In this document: one piece after another, positions 23,853-32,290 of the stretch
Position numbering within the stretch: the first letter of the stretch is position 1
How the letters are laid out: the number at the start of each line of letters is the position of its first letter
Source: Streptomyces coeruleorubidus
GTDB lineage: Bacteria > Actinomycetota > Actinomycetes > Streptomycetales > Streptomycetaceae
DNA: 64,000 bases
Reading direction: 5' to 3'
Assembly: GCF_028885415.1 (NCBI RefSeq)
Contig: NZ_CP118527.1
Location: 2,480,001-2,544,000 of the forward strand
Position numbers and translations under genes: made by a program
Notes under the pieces: model-generated
Told to the model about the DNA's origin: nothing
Databases searched by the model: none
What the model saw: only the letters and a program-made list of their open reading frames with translations

Positions 23853-24993
23853 TCGTCACATTGGCCTGTCCGCCGCCCTCGCACATGGTCTGCAGGCCGA
23901 ACCGGCCGCCGGTGCGCTCCAGTTCGTGCAGCAGGGTCGTCATCAGCTTCACGCCGGTCGCGCCGAGCGGGTGGCCCAGGGCGATGGCACCGCCGTTGAC
24001 GTTGACCTTCTCCGGGTCCGCACCCGTCTCCTTCAGCCAGGCCAGGACGACCGGGGCGAAGGCCTCGTTGATCTCCACGAGGTCGATGTCGCCGATGGTC
24101 ATGCCGGTCTTCTTCAGGGCGTGGGCGGTGGCCGGGATGGGGGCGGTGAGCATGCGGATCGGGTCCTCGCCGCGCACCGAGAGGTGGTGCACGCGCGCGC
24201 GGGGGGTGAGCCCGTGTTCGCGCACGGCCCGCTCGGAGGCCAGCAGCATCGCCGCCGCCCCGTCGGAGACCTGCGAGGAGCAGGCGGCGGTGATCGTGCC
24301 GCCGTCGACGACCGGCTTCAGTCCGGCCATCTTCTCCAGTGAGGTGTCCCGGCGCGGGCCCTCGTCGGCGGTGACGTCCCCGTACGGCACGGTCTCGCGG
24401 TCGAAGCGGCCCTCGTCGATCGCCCGCACCGCCCGCTGATGGGACCGCAGGGCGAACTCCTCCTGGTCCTGCCTGCTGATCCCCCACTTCGCGGCGATCA
24501 TCTCGGCGCCCACGAACTGGTTCACGGGCTTGTCCCCGTACCGCGCCCGCCAGCCCGCACTGCCCGCGAACGGGCCCTCGGTCAGCCCCAGCGGCTCGGC
24601 GGCCTGCCGGGTGGCGAAGGCGATGGGGATCATCGACATGTTCTGCACACCGCCGGCGACGACCAGGTCCTGGGTGCCGGACAGCACGGCCTGCGCCGCG
24701 AAGTGCACGGCCTGCTGCGAGGAACCGCACTGCCGGTCGACGGTCACGCCCGGCACCTCCTCGGGCAGCCCGGCCGCCAGCCAGCAGGTCCGCGCGATGT
24801 CCCCGGCCTGCGGCCCCACGGCGTCCAGACAGCCGAGCACGACGTCCTCGACGGCGGCGGGGTCGACGCCCGAGCGGCTCATCAGCTCCTTCAGCACATG
24901 CGCGCCGAGGTCGGCCGGATGGACCGCGCTCAGTCCTCCCCCGCGCCGCCCGACGGGCGTGCGGACCGCTTCGACGATGTAGGCCTCGGCCAT
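23836..24993 (-). CDS. fadA6: Acetyl-CoA acetyltransferase/thiolase FadA6-like
   Basis: 385 aa, within one residue of mycobacterial FadA6. Thiolase marks: nucleophilic Cys in VDRQCGSSQQAVHFAAQAV, the His of NGGAIALGHPLGATG and the second Cys in MCEGGGQANVTII. It performs a thiolytic cleavage late in steroid C/D-ring breakdown. MAEAYIVEAVRTP was taken as the start since it is the canonical thiolase N terminus. Third gene of the leftward SDR-kstR2-fadA6 operon. Confidence 0.9.
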   Translation of the reverse strand: MAEAYIVEAVRTPVGRRGGGLSAVHPADLGAHVLKELMSRSGVDPAAVEDVVLGCLDAVGPQAGDIARTCWLAAGLPEEVPGVTVDRQCGSSQQAVHFAAQAVLSGTQDLVVAGGVQNMSMIPIAFATRQAAEPLGLTEGPFAGSAGWRARYGDKPVNQFVGAEMIAAKWGISRQDQEEFALRSHQRAVRAIDEGRFDRETVPYGDVTADEGPRRDTSLEKMAGLKPVVDGGTITAACSSQVSDGAAAMLLASERAVREHGLTPRARVHHLSVRGEDPIRMLTAPIPATAHALKKTGMTIGDIDLVEINEAFAPVVLAWLKETGADPEKVNVNGGAIALGHPLGATGVKLMTTLLHELERTGGRFGLQTMCEGGGQANVTIIERL

Positions 24994-25016
24994 GGCAACT
25001 CCCTCACACATAAGGG

Positions 25017-25664
25017 CTATTCGCGTACGGCGATCCCGTCCAGCACCATCGACAGGTACTGCCGGGCGATCTCGTCCGGGCTGTGCCCGCCGCCCGGCCG
25101 GTACCAGGACGCGGCCACCCACACCGTGTCGCGCACGAACCGGTAGGTGAGCCGGACGTCGAGGTCGGCCCGGAAGGCCCGCTCGGCGACGCCGCGCTCC
25201 AGCGTGGACAGCCACGCCTTCTCGAATCTGCGCTGCGACTCGGCGAGGAACGCGAACCGCTCCTGCGCCACGAGCTGCTTGCTCTCCTTCTGGTAGATCG
25301 CGACGGCCGCGCGATGCCGGTCGATCTCCCGGAACGACTCGGTGACCAGGGCCTGAAGCGTCTCGCGCGGGCCGAGTCCGGCACCCAGCACGGCGTCGTA
25401 GCCGTCCCAGAGCTCGTCGAGGAAGGTGCGCAGGATCTCCTCCAGCATCGACTCCTTGGAGTCGAAGTGGTAGTAGAGGCTGCCCGCGAGCATCCCCGCG
25501 TGGTCCGCGATCTTGCGGACGGTGGTGGCGTTGTAGCCCTGCTCGGCGAAGACCTCGGCGGCGGTGCCGAGGAGTTCGCTGCGGCGGTCAGGAGCGGCGG
25601 CGGCCGCGGCGGGCTCTGCGGCGGTCACCTGGGGTTTCTTCTTCGTAGGAGGCACGGGTCCCAT
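25017..25664 (-). CDS. kstR2: TetR family regulator KstR2-like
   Basis: 215 aa. After a 26-residue Ala/Pro-rich lead (longer than mycobacterial KstR2 of about 200 aa) comes a TetR helix-turn-helix: RRSELLGTAAEVFAEQGYNATTVRKIADHAGM and LAGSLYYHFDSKESM. The C-terminal ligand domain ends YLSMVLDGIAV. KstR2 represses HIP-pathway genes and is released by HIP-CoA. It lies between the SDR ipdF-like gene and fadA6, exactly as in M. tuberculosis (Rv3556c-Rv3557c-Rv3559c). Two matching operators lie in this cluster. Confidence 0.88.
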   Translation of the reverse strand: MGPVPPTKKKPQVTAAEPAAAAAAPDRRSELLGTAAEVFAEQGYNATTVRKIADHAGMLAGSLYYHFDSKESMLEEILRTFLDELWDGYDAVLGAGLGPRETLQALVTESFREIDRHRAAVAIYQKESKQLVAQERFAFLAESQRRFEKAWLSTLERGVAERAFRADLDVRLTYRFVRDTVWVAASWYRPGGGHSPDEIARQYLSMVLDGIAVRE

Positions 25665-25671
25665 TGTCGTC

Positions 25672-26457
25672 CTAGGGGTGCCTGCTGCTGACGGAGACCA
25701 CTTCTCCGGTCATGTACGAGGAGTAGCCGGAGGCCAGGAACACGATCACGTTGGCCACCTCCCAGGGCTCGGCGTACCGCCCGTAGGCCTCGCGGGCGGT
25801 CAGCTCGGCGAGCAGCTCGGGCGTGGTCACCTTCACCAGGTGCGGGTGCATGGCGAGGCTGGGCGCGACGGCGTTGACGCGCACCCCGTACTCGGCCGCC
25901 TCGACGGCCGCGCACCGGGTCAGCGCCATCACGCCCGCCTTCGCGGCGGCGTAGTGGGCCTGCCCGGCCTGGGCGCGCCAGCCGGCGACGGAGGCGTTGT
26001 TGACGATCACCCCGCCGCTGCCCCGCATGTGACGGAGCGCGGCCCGCACACACCGGAACGTGCCGTTCAGCGTCACGTCCAGGACGCGGGACCACTGTTC
26101 GTCGGTCATGTCGACGAGATCCGCGGTGCCGCCGAGACCGGCGTTGTTGACCACGACGTCCAGGCGCCCGTGTTCCCCGACGGCCGTGTCGAAGAGGGCG
26201 CGCACCTGCGTCTCGTCGGTGACGTCGCAGGGCACCGCGGCGACCGACGCCGCGCCGAACTCGACTGCCAGCTCCGCCTCGTGCTCCTTGAGCCGCCGCA
26301 CGTGCGCGTCGCTGATCAGGACGCGCGCGCCCTCCTCCAGGAAGCGGCGCGCGGTGGCCCCGCCGATCCCCGCGCCGGCCGCGGCGGTGATGACGGCGGT
26401 CCGCCCCTCCAGCACACCGTGCCCGGGCACGTACGACGGACTCTCGACGTCTGTCAT
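25672..26457 (-). CDS. ipdF: Short-chain dehydrogenase IpdF-like
   Basis: 261 aa SDR, one residue shorter than Rv3559c. Cofactor region RTAVITAAAGAGIGGATARRFLEEG, NNAG in VVNNAGLGGTAD, catalytic Ser in NNASVAGWRAQAG and YAAAKAG. IpdF oxidises the 5-hydroxyl of 5-OH-HIP-CoA. It leads a leftward operon with kstR2 (7-bp gap) and fadA6. A KstR2-like operator lies between its ATG and the divergent fadE gene. Confidence 0.86.
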   Translation of the reverse strand: MTDVESPSYVPGHGVLEGRTAVITAAAGAGIGGATARRFLEEGARVLISDAHVRRLKEHEAELAVEFGAASVAAVPCDVTDETQVRALFDTAVGEHGRLDVVVNNAGLGGTADLVDMTDEQWSRVLDVTLNGTFRCVRAALRHMRGSGGVIVNNASVAGWRAQAGQAHYAAAKAGVMALTRCAAVEAAEYGVRVNAVAPSLAMHPHLVKVTTPELLAELTAREAYGRYAEPWEVANVIVFLASGYSSYMTGEVVSVSSRHP

Positions 26458-26468
26458 GGCCTCACGCT

Positions 26469-26492
26469 AACCTACCAAACACTTGTTAGGGA
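26469..26492. promoter_or_regulatory. KstR2-like operator in the ipdF/fadE divergent promoter
   Basis: On the minus strand the core reads TAACAAGTGTTTGGTA, agreeing with AnCAAGnnCTTGnT in both half-sites except one position. The surrounding sequence forms a CCTAACAAG.../...TTGGTAGG dyad. It lies 12 bp from the ipdF start and 13 bp from the fadE start, overlapping both promoter regions, and is very similar to the site at 20471-20486. Confidence 0.78.
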
Positions 26493-26504
26493 AGGAGGGC
26501 GGTC

Positions 26505-27644
26505 GTGGATCTCGCGTTCTCGCCGGCGGACGAGGACTTCCGCACCGAGGTGCGTCAGTGGCTGCACGCGCGTGTGCCGTGCGAGCCGTTGCCCTCCCTG
26601 GAGACGGCGGAGGGCTTCGCCGCCCACCGCGCCTGGGAGGCGGAGCTGGCCGCGGACCGCTGGTCGGTGGTCGACTGGCCGGCGGCGTACGGCGGGCGGG
26701 ACGCGGGGCTCCTGCGGTGGCTGGTCTTCGAGGAGGAGTACTGGGCGGCGGGCGCCCCGGGGCGCGTCGGGCAGAACGGCATCCATCTGCTCGCCCCGAC
26801 CCTCTTCGCCCACGGCACCGAGGAGCAGCGGGCCCGGGTGCTGCCCCCGATGGCCTGCGGAGAGGTGATCTGGGCGCAGGCCTGGTCGGAGCCCGAGGCC
26901 GGTTCGGACCTGGCGTCCCTGCGGGCGAGGGCCGTGCGCACGGACGGCGGCTGGCGCTTGAGCGGCCAGAAGACCTGGTCCTCGCGTGCCGCGTTCGCCG
27001 ACCGCGCGTTCGGCCTGTTCCGCAGTGATCCGGACGCGGCGAAGGCCCACCAGGGCCTGACGTACCTCATGTTCGACCTGCGCGCACCCGGCGTCACGGT
27101 CCGTCCGATCGCCCGGCTCGACGGCAAGCCGGCGTTCGCGGAGCTGTTCCTGGACGAGGTCTTCGTGCCCGACGAGGACGTGATCGGCGAACCCGGCCAG
27201 GGCTGGCGGATCGCGATGGCGACGGCGGGCAACGAACGCGGGCTGATGCTCCGCTCCCCGGGCCGTTTCCTCGCCGCCGCGCGGCGGCTGGAGGAGCTGT
27301 GGCGGGAGCGGGGCGGTCCGGTGTCCGAGCGCGACCGGGTGGCCGACGCCCTGATCGGCGCCCGCGCCTACCAGCTCTTCACGTACGCGGCCGCCTCCCG
27401 CTTCCTGGACGGCGAGGCCCTCGGCCCGGAGTCGAGTCTGAACAAGGTCTTCTGGTCCGAACTCGACCTCGCGCTGCACGAGACGGCCCTCGACCTCCTC
27501 GGCCCGCAGGGCGAGCAGGCGGACACCGACTGGGCGGAGCGGTACGTCTTCGCGCTCGCCGGCCCGATCTACGCGGGCACGAACGAGATCCAGCGCGACA
27601 TCATCGCCGAGCGCCTGCTCGGCCTGCCGAAGGGACGCCGCTGA
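26505..27644 (+). CDS. Acyl-CoA dehydrogenase of the HIP pathway (FadE30/FadE31-like)
   Basis: 379 aa acyl-CoA dehydrogenase. The FAD/substrate loop is WAQAWSEPEAGSDLASLRA, followed by LSGQKTWSSRAAF, NERGLMLRSPGRFL and the C-terminal YAGTNEIQRDIIAERLLGLP. GTG start with GAAGGAGG 8 nt upstream. Adjacent to ipdF it would be FadE30; but it is followed by a short FadE with an ATGA overlap, like the alpha/beta pairs FadE31-FadE32 in mycobacteria, so the exact orthologue is undecided. Confidence 0.87.
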   Translation: MDLAFSPADEDFRTEVRQWLHARVPCEPLPSLETAEGFAAHRAWEAELAADRWSVVDWPAAYGGRDAGLLRWLVFEEEYWAAGAPGRVGQNGIHLLAPTLFAHGTEEQRARVLPPMACGEVIWAQAWSEPEAGSDLASLRARAVRTDGGWRLSGQKTWSSRAAFADRAFGLFRSDPDAAKAHQGLTYLMFDLRAPGVTVRPIARLDGKPAFAELFLDEVFVPDEDVIGEPGQGWRIAMATAGNERGLMLRSPGRFLAAARRLEELWRERGGPVSERDRVADALIGARAYQLFTYAAASRFLDGEALGPESSLNKVFWSELDLALHETALDLLGPQGEQADTDWAERYVFALAGPIYAGTNEIQRDIIAERLLGLPKGRR

Positions 27645-28607
27645 TGCGTTTCCTCCTCGACGCCGAGCAACGCGCCTTCGCCGCCTCGCTGGACGCACTG
27701 CTGACGGCGGCGGGGACACCGGCGGTGGTGCGGGACTGGAGCCGGGGCGATCATGCGAGCGGGCGGGCGCTGTGGTCCCGTGTCGCGGAGGCGGGCGTGT
27801 TCGCGCTGGCGGTTCCGGAGACGTACGAAGGCGGACTGGGGCCGCTTCCGGTCGAACTGGCCGTCGCCTTCGTGGAGCTGGGCCGCCATGCGGTGCCGGG
27901 CCCGCTGGTCGAGACGGTGACGGCGGCGGTGCTCCTCACGGGGGCCGACCCGGGCATCGCCAAGCGGCTGCTGCCGGTGCTGGCGTCCGGGGAGACGATG
28001 GCGACGGTGGCACCCGAGGGCGCATACGCCCTGGACGGCGACGCGGCCACCCTCCGGCTCTCCTGGGAGCCCAGCGGCATCCGCCTCTCCCCCGGCCACG
28101 GCCCCGCCCGCCCCTGCCTCGACCCCGCCCGTCGCCTCACCCCCCGCCCCCGGCGGCGAACTCCTCGACGCCCCCACCGGACAGGCCCTCACCTGGGCCC
28201 GTCTCGCCACCGCCGCCCAAGCTCTCGGGGTGGGCCTCGCACTCCTCGACAGAACCGTCGGATACGTCAGGCAACGCACCCAGTTCGGCGTCCCCGTCGG
28301 GTCGTTCCAGGCGGTCAAGCACCGGCTGGCCGACGCGAAGATCGCCCTGGAGTTCGCGCGCCCGCTGGTCTTCGGTGCCGCGCTGACCATGCGGCCGGCC
28401 GATGCCGCCGCCGCCAAGGCCGCCGCGTGCGAGGCGGCGTACTCCACCGCCCGCACCGCGCTGCAACTGCACGGCGCCATCGGCTACACGGCGGAGTACG
28501 ACCTGTCGCTGTGGCTGACCAAGGCCCGGGCCCTGCGCACCGCCTGGGGCGATCCCCACGAGTGCCGGGCCCTGGTCGTCAGTGCGGCTGGTGATCGCCG
28601 CTGGTGA
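27644..28607 (+). pseudogene. Short acyl-CoA dehydrogenase (FadE32/FadE33-like) with a frameshift
   Basis: The first part (MRFLLDAEQRAFAASLDALL to about 28138) and the last part (GLALLDRTVGYVRQRTQFGVPVGSFQAVKHRLADAK to YTAEYDLSLWLTKARAL) are both clear acyl-CoA dehydrogenase sequence but in different frames. Removing one C from the C6 run at 28140-28145 restores a continuous frame (TPAPGGELLDAPTGQALTW), giving about 320 aa, the size of FadE32/FadE33. These short proteins pair with a full-length FadE. Either a genuine inactivating mutation or a sequencing error. The end overlaps the convergent qcrB stop by 29 bp. Confidence 0.8.
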
Positions 28608-30285
28608 TCTCCCGGAACTCCTCCACCGTCGGCTTCTCGATCCGCGCGTCGGGCCCGAACATCGCCTTCGCCAGCCGCGCACGCAGCCGCTCGGACCGCC
28701 TGACCTTGCGGCGTACGCCCCCCGCGTCGACCACGGGCCCCATCTCGTAGGGCGGGTTCTGCTCGTGCTGGGTGAGGGTGAACAGCTCCGCCTGCGACAG
28801 GGGCTCGTGCACCTCGATGTACTCGCCGTTCGGCAGCCGCTTGATGGTGCCGGTCTCCCTGCCGTGCAGCACCTTGGCGCGGTCGCGACGCTGGAGGCCC
28901 ATGCAGATCTTCTTCGTGACGATGAAGGCGGCGACCGGCAGCACGAAGGCGCCGATCCGCACGAACCAGGTGATCACGTTGATGGACAGATGCAGATGCG
29001 TGGCCACGATGTCGTTGCCGCCGCCGATCAGCAGCACCGCGTACAGGGTCAGCCAGGCCACGCCCAGGCCGGTGCGCACGGGCGCGTTGCGCGGCCGCTC
29101 CAGGATGTGGTGCTCGCGTTTGTCGCCGGTGATCCACGCCTCGATGAAGGGATAGGCGCCGATGGCGAGCATGACCAGCGGGAAGAGCGCGAACGGGATG
29201 AACACGCCGAGCACCAGCGTGTGGCCCCACAGGTTGATCTCCCATCCCGGCATCACCCGGATCAGGCCCTCCGAGAACCCGAGGTACCAGTCGGGCTGGG
29301 CGCCCGTGGTGACCAGGTCGGCGCGGTAGGGGCCGAAGGCCCACACGGGGTTGATCTGGGCGATCGCGCCCATGATGGTCAGGACGCCGAAGACGAGGAA
29401 GAAGAAGCCGCCCGCCTTGGCCAAGTAGACCGGCAGGAAGGGCATCCCGACGACCGACCGCTCCTTGCGCCCGGGGCCCGGGAACTGGGTGTGCTTGTGG
29501 TAGAAGACCAGGATCAGATGGGCGGTCACCAGGCCCAGCATGATCCCGGGCAGCAGCAGCACATGGACCGGGAAGAGGCGCGAGATGATGTCGTCGCCCG
29601 GGAACTCCCCGCCGAAGAGGAAGAACGCCACATACGTCCCGACGATCGGGATCGACAGGATCGCGCCGTGCGCGAAGCGCAGGCCGGTGCCGGACAGCAG
29701 GTCGTCCGGGAGGGAGTAGCCGGTCAGGCCGGTGATGATGCCGAGCATCAGCAGGGTCCAGCCGAAGACCCAATTGAGCTCGCGGGGCTTGCGGAAGGCG
29801 CCGGTGAAGAACACCCGCATCATGTGCACCATCATGCCGGTGATGAAGACCAGCGCCGCCCAGTGGTGGATCTGCCGCATCAGCAGCCCGCCGCGGATGT
29901 CGAAGCTGATGTCCAGGGTGGACTCGAACGCCCTGCTCATGAGCACGCCGTTGAGCTCCGTGTAGGACCCCTGGTAGACGACCTCCTGCATGCTCGGCTC
30001 GAAGAACAGGGTGAGGTAGACGCCGGTGAGGATCAGGACGACGAAGCTGTAGAGGGTGACCTCGCCCAGCATGAAGGACCAGTGGTCCGGGAAGACCTTG
30101 CGCATGTTGGCCTTGGCCAGCCCGTAGAGGCCGAGCCGCCCGTCCGCCCAGTCGGCGAGCTTCTCGCCCTTGCCTGCGGGAGGTCTCCTGCGAGCGGAGG
30201 TCGTCCCGTACATCCGTCGTCCGCCGTCGTCGTGCACGTGTCCTGCGCCGTCGTCATGCACCCGTCGTGCGCCGTCGTCGCCCAT
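28579..30285 (-). CDS. Second, orphan cytochrome b subunit (QcrB paralogue)
   Basis: 568 aa, actinobacterial QcrB type. Cytochrome b heme ligands lie in HHWAALVFITGMMVHMMRVFF and the paired helix VHVLLLPGIMLGLVTAHL; the Qo region includes PDWYLGFSEGLIR. The core starts GEKLADWADGRLGLYGLAKANMRKVFPDHW. No qcrC or qcrA adjoins, so this is not the main bc1 operon. The N terminus has a tandem octapeptide (DDGARRVH-DDGAGHVH-DDGGRRM). ATG at 30285 has GGAGG 9 nt upstream; ATG at 30213, after the repeat, is the alternative. Confidence 0.9.
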   Translation of the reverse strand: MGDDGARRVHDDGAGHVHDDGGRRMYGTTSARRRPPAGKGEKLADWADGRLGLYGLAKANMRKVFPDHWSFMLGEVTLYSFVVLILTGVYLTLFFEPSMQEVVYQGSYTELNGVLMSRAFESTLDISFDIRGGLLMRQIHHWAALVFITGMMVHMMRVFFTGAFRKPRELNWVFGWTLLMLGIITGLTGYSLPDDLLSGTGLRFAHGAILSIPIVGTYVAFFLFGGEFPGDDIISRLFPVHVLLLPGIMLGLVTAHLILVFYHKHTQFPGPGRKERSVVGMPFLPVYLAKAGGFFFLVFGVLTIMGAIAQINPVWAFGPYRADLVTTGAQPDWYLGFSEGLIRVMPGWEINLWGHTLVLGVFIPFALFPLVMLAIGAYPFIEAWITGDKREHHILERPRNAPVRTGLGVAWLTLYAVLLIGGGNDIVATHLHLSINVITWFVRIGAFVLPVAAFIVTKKICMGLQRRDRAKVLHGRETGTIKRLPNGEYIEVHEPLSQAELFTLTQHEQNPPYEMGPVVDAGGVRRKVRRSERLRARLAKAMFGPDARIEKPTVEEFREITSGDHQPH

Positions 30286-30416
30286 ACGTCGTCGCCTCCC
30301 CGTCGGATCCTTCCCAGCGTGGCACGGCAGCGCGGCCGTGCAAATGGGGCGTATGGGCGGCTAGGCCAAGGGGCGGTTCGGTTAGGCCAAGGGGGCGGGC
30401 AGGCGGCTCGGCGGGC

Positions 30417-31142
30417 TCAGGCCGGCCGCACGATCCCCTGCGCCCGTGCGGCCACCAGCCACTTCGGGAACTCGCCCACCAGCCTGTCGTACAGCTCGGC
30501 GTCCGGCACCTCCCGCGGATCCTCGCCCGCGTGGAAGAACCCGGCGTTGTCGACGACCCGCTTGCCCGGCACGGGCAGCTCGTCCAGCTTGCGCAGGAAG
30601 TCGAACTGCTTGCTGCCCGGGTCGCCGAAGCCGATGAACTGCCAGAACAGCGGCAGTTTCGCCGCCTTGCACAGGTACCGCTCCGCGGCGAGCTTGTTGA
30701 TGGGCCCGCCGTCGGTCTGGAAGACCACCAGGGCCGGCTCGGTGGCCCCGCTGTCGACGTAGTGGTCGATGACGGCGTCCATCGCCAGGTGGTAGCCGGT
30801 CTTCCCCATGTGCCCGAGTCCGGCCACGATCCGCTCGACCTTCCCCTGATGGTCGGCGAGCGCGATGTCGGTGACGGCGTCGACGTCGGTGGAGAAGAAC
30901 ACGACCGGAACCGTGCCGTCGTCATCGAGGTGCGCCGACAGTCCGAGCACCCGGTCGGCGAGCGCCTGCACGCTGCCGTCCTTGTAGTACGGCCTCATCG
31001 AGCCGGAGTAGTCGACCACGAGGTAGACCGCGGCCCGCAGGCCGTCCAGGCCGTGCTTCGTGAGGGACACCCCGGCGCTCTTGTAGAGGTTCACCAGCGC
31101 GGGAGCGGTCTCCTGGACCTTGCTCAGACTGATCGCGGCCAT
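30417..31142 (-). CDS. vWA domain protein, TerF/TerY-like
   Basis: 241 aa. A metal-ion-dependent adhesion site is visible in VVDYSGSMRPYY (DxSGS) with the later ligand in VFQTDGGP; the start ISLSKVQETAPALVNLYKSAGVSLTKHGL matches the vWA proteins associated with tellurium/stress (Ter) systems. Cytoplasmic; binding partner unknown. It follows the ABC ATPase gene by 12 bp on the same strand, but no other ter genes are seen here. Confidence 0.85.
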   Translation of the reverse strand: MAAISLSKVQETAPALVNLYKSAGVSLTKHGLDGLRAAVYLVVDYSGSMRPYYKDGSVQALADRVLGLSAHLDDDGTVPVVFFSTDVDAVTDIALADHQGKVERIVAGLGHMGKTGYHLAMDAVIDHYVDSGATEPALVVFQTDGGPINKLAAERYLCKAAKLPLFWQFIGFGDPGSKQFDFLRKLDELPVPGKRVVDNAGFFHAGEDPREVPDAELYDRLVGEFPKWLVAARAQGIVRPA

Positions 31143-31154
31143 GCCCCCACCCTC

Positions 31155-31886
31155 TCACTCCTCGACGACACTTCCGTCGCTCAGTTCCAGCACCCTGTCG
31201 GCCAGGCCGAGGAGCTGCGGGTCGTGGGTGGCGACAAGGGCCGTGACGCCCTCGCTGCGGACCACGGCCCGCAGCAGTTCCATCACCGCCAGGCCGGTGG
31301 CCGCGTCGAGCTGGCCGGTGGGCTCGTCGGCGAGCAGCAGGGCCGGGCGGTTGGCGAGGGCCCGGGCGATGGCGACCCGCTGCTGCTGCCCGCCGGAGAG
31401 CTCGGCGGGCCGCTGCCTCTCGTGGCCGGCGAGGCCCACCAGGGCCAGGAGCAGCGCCACCCGCTCCTCGCGTTCGCGCGGCTCGGCCCGGCGCAGCCGC
31501 AGCGGCACGCCCACGTTCTCGGCGGCGGTGAGGATGGGGATGAGCCCGAAGGACTGGAAGACGAAACCGATCCGGTCGCGGCGCAGTTCCAGCAGCTCGC
31601 TCCCGCTCAGCGCCGACAGATCGGTGCCGCCCACGACGACACGGCCGCGCTGCGGGGAGTCGAGGCCGCCGATCATGTGGAGCAGCGTCGTCTTGCCGGA
31701 GCCCGAGCGGCCTTTGAGGGCGACCAGTTCACCGCGCCGGACGGCGAAGGAGACCCCGCGCAACGCGTGCACGGCCGCGGCACCCGTGCCGTAGGAGTGG
31801 TGCAGGTCCCGCACCCGCAGCATCGGCTCGCCGGACGTGTCGTCGGCGAGGGCGGCACCGGACCCCGGGCTGGTGTTCTCGGTCAT
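31155..31886 (-). CDS. ABC transporter ATP-binding protein, MacB/LolD-like
   Basis: About 243 aa from ATG 31886 (MTENTSPGSG); the longer TTG-started frame is unlikely. Walker A GRSGSGKTT, Q-loop VFQSFGLIPILTAAENV, signature LSGGQQQRVAIARAL and Walker B LLLADEPTGQLD place it with FtsE/LolD/MacB ATPases that power FtsX-like permeases. A permease of that kind starts divergently 138 bp away but is cut off after about 88 codons, so this ATPase may now be an orphan. Confidence 0.9.
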   Translation of the reverse strand: MTENTSPGSGAALADDTSGEPMLRVRDLHHSYGTGAAAVHALRGVSFAVRRGELVALKGRSGSGKTTLLHMIGGLDSPQRGRVVVGGTDLSALSGSELLELRRDRIGFVFQSFGLIPILTAAENVGVPLRLRRAEPREREERVALLLALVGLAGHERQRPAELSGGQQQRVAIARALANRPALLLADEPTGQLDAATGLAVMELLRAVVRSEGVTALVATHDPQLLGLADRVLELSDGSVVEE

Positions 31887-32024
31887 CACCGCATCCCATA
31901 CGGAACCGGTCCGGGTGGTCAAGAGCGGAACGACCCGCGTTCGAACGCATGTGCCGGTCAGGTAACTCCGTGATATGCATGCCGAGTTGGGAGAACAGCG
32001 GCTCGGCCATCGGGTGGGGGAAGA

Positions 32025-32290
32025 GTGACCGGCTTACTGCTGCTGCGCCTGCGTGCGCATCGGCTGCTCCTCACGGCCGCCCTGCTCGCCGTCCTGCTGA
32101 CCACCTCGGTGCTCGCCGCCCTGGCCGCCTTCTCCGGCTCCGTCGGGGACGCGGCGCTGCGCGGCACCCTGGGCGGCCGGGCCGCGGCCTCCGCCTCCCT
32201 CGTGATCGAGGCGGACGTGCCCCGGGAGCGGCGGGAGGCGGCGCAGCGGGCCGTGGTGCGCGGGGCGCGGGAGGCGTTCGGCGGGCTGTA
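32025..32290 (+). pseudogene. Truncated FtsX-like ABC permease, N-terminal fragment
   Basis: GTG at 32025 after GGGGGAAGA begins LLLLRLRAHRLLLTAALLAVLLTTSVLAALAAF, a first membrane helix, then the extracytoplasmic start SLVIEADVPRERREAAQRAVVRGAREAFGG typical of Streptomyces MacB-type permeases of 800 aa or more. Similarity ends abruptly near 32290; the continuing frame becomes Ser/Cys-rich nonsense antisense to another fragment. The loss of the rest marks a recombination junction. Confidence 0.7.

Noticed and set aside
25672..26457. ipdF-like SDR and the other SDRs as FabG of fatty-acid synthesis
   Set aside because: Context with ipdAB, ipdC, echA20, fadA6 and a KstR2-like regulator fits the HIP pathway better; no acyl carrier protein genes are near.
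30417..31142. vWA gene as part of a tellurium-resistance (ter) operon
   Set aside because: No terB, terC, terD or terE-type neighbours are present; only the domain type is shared.
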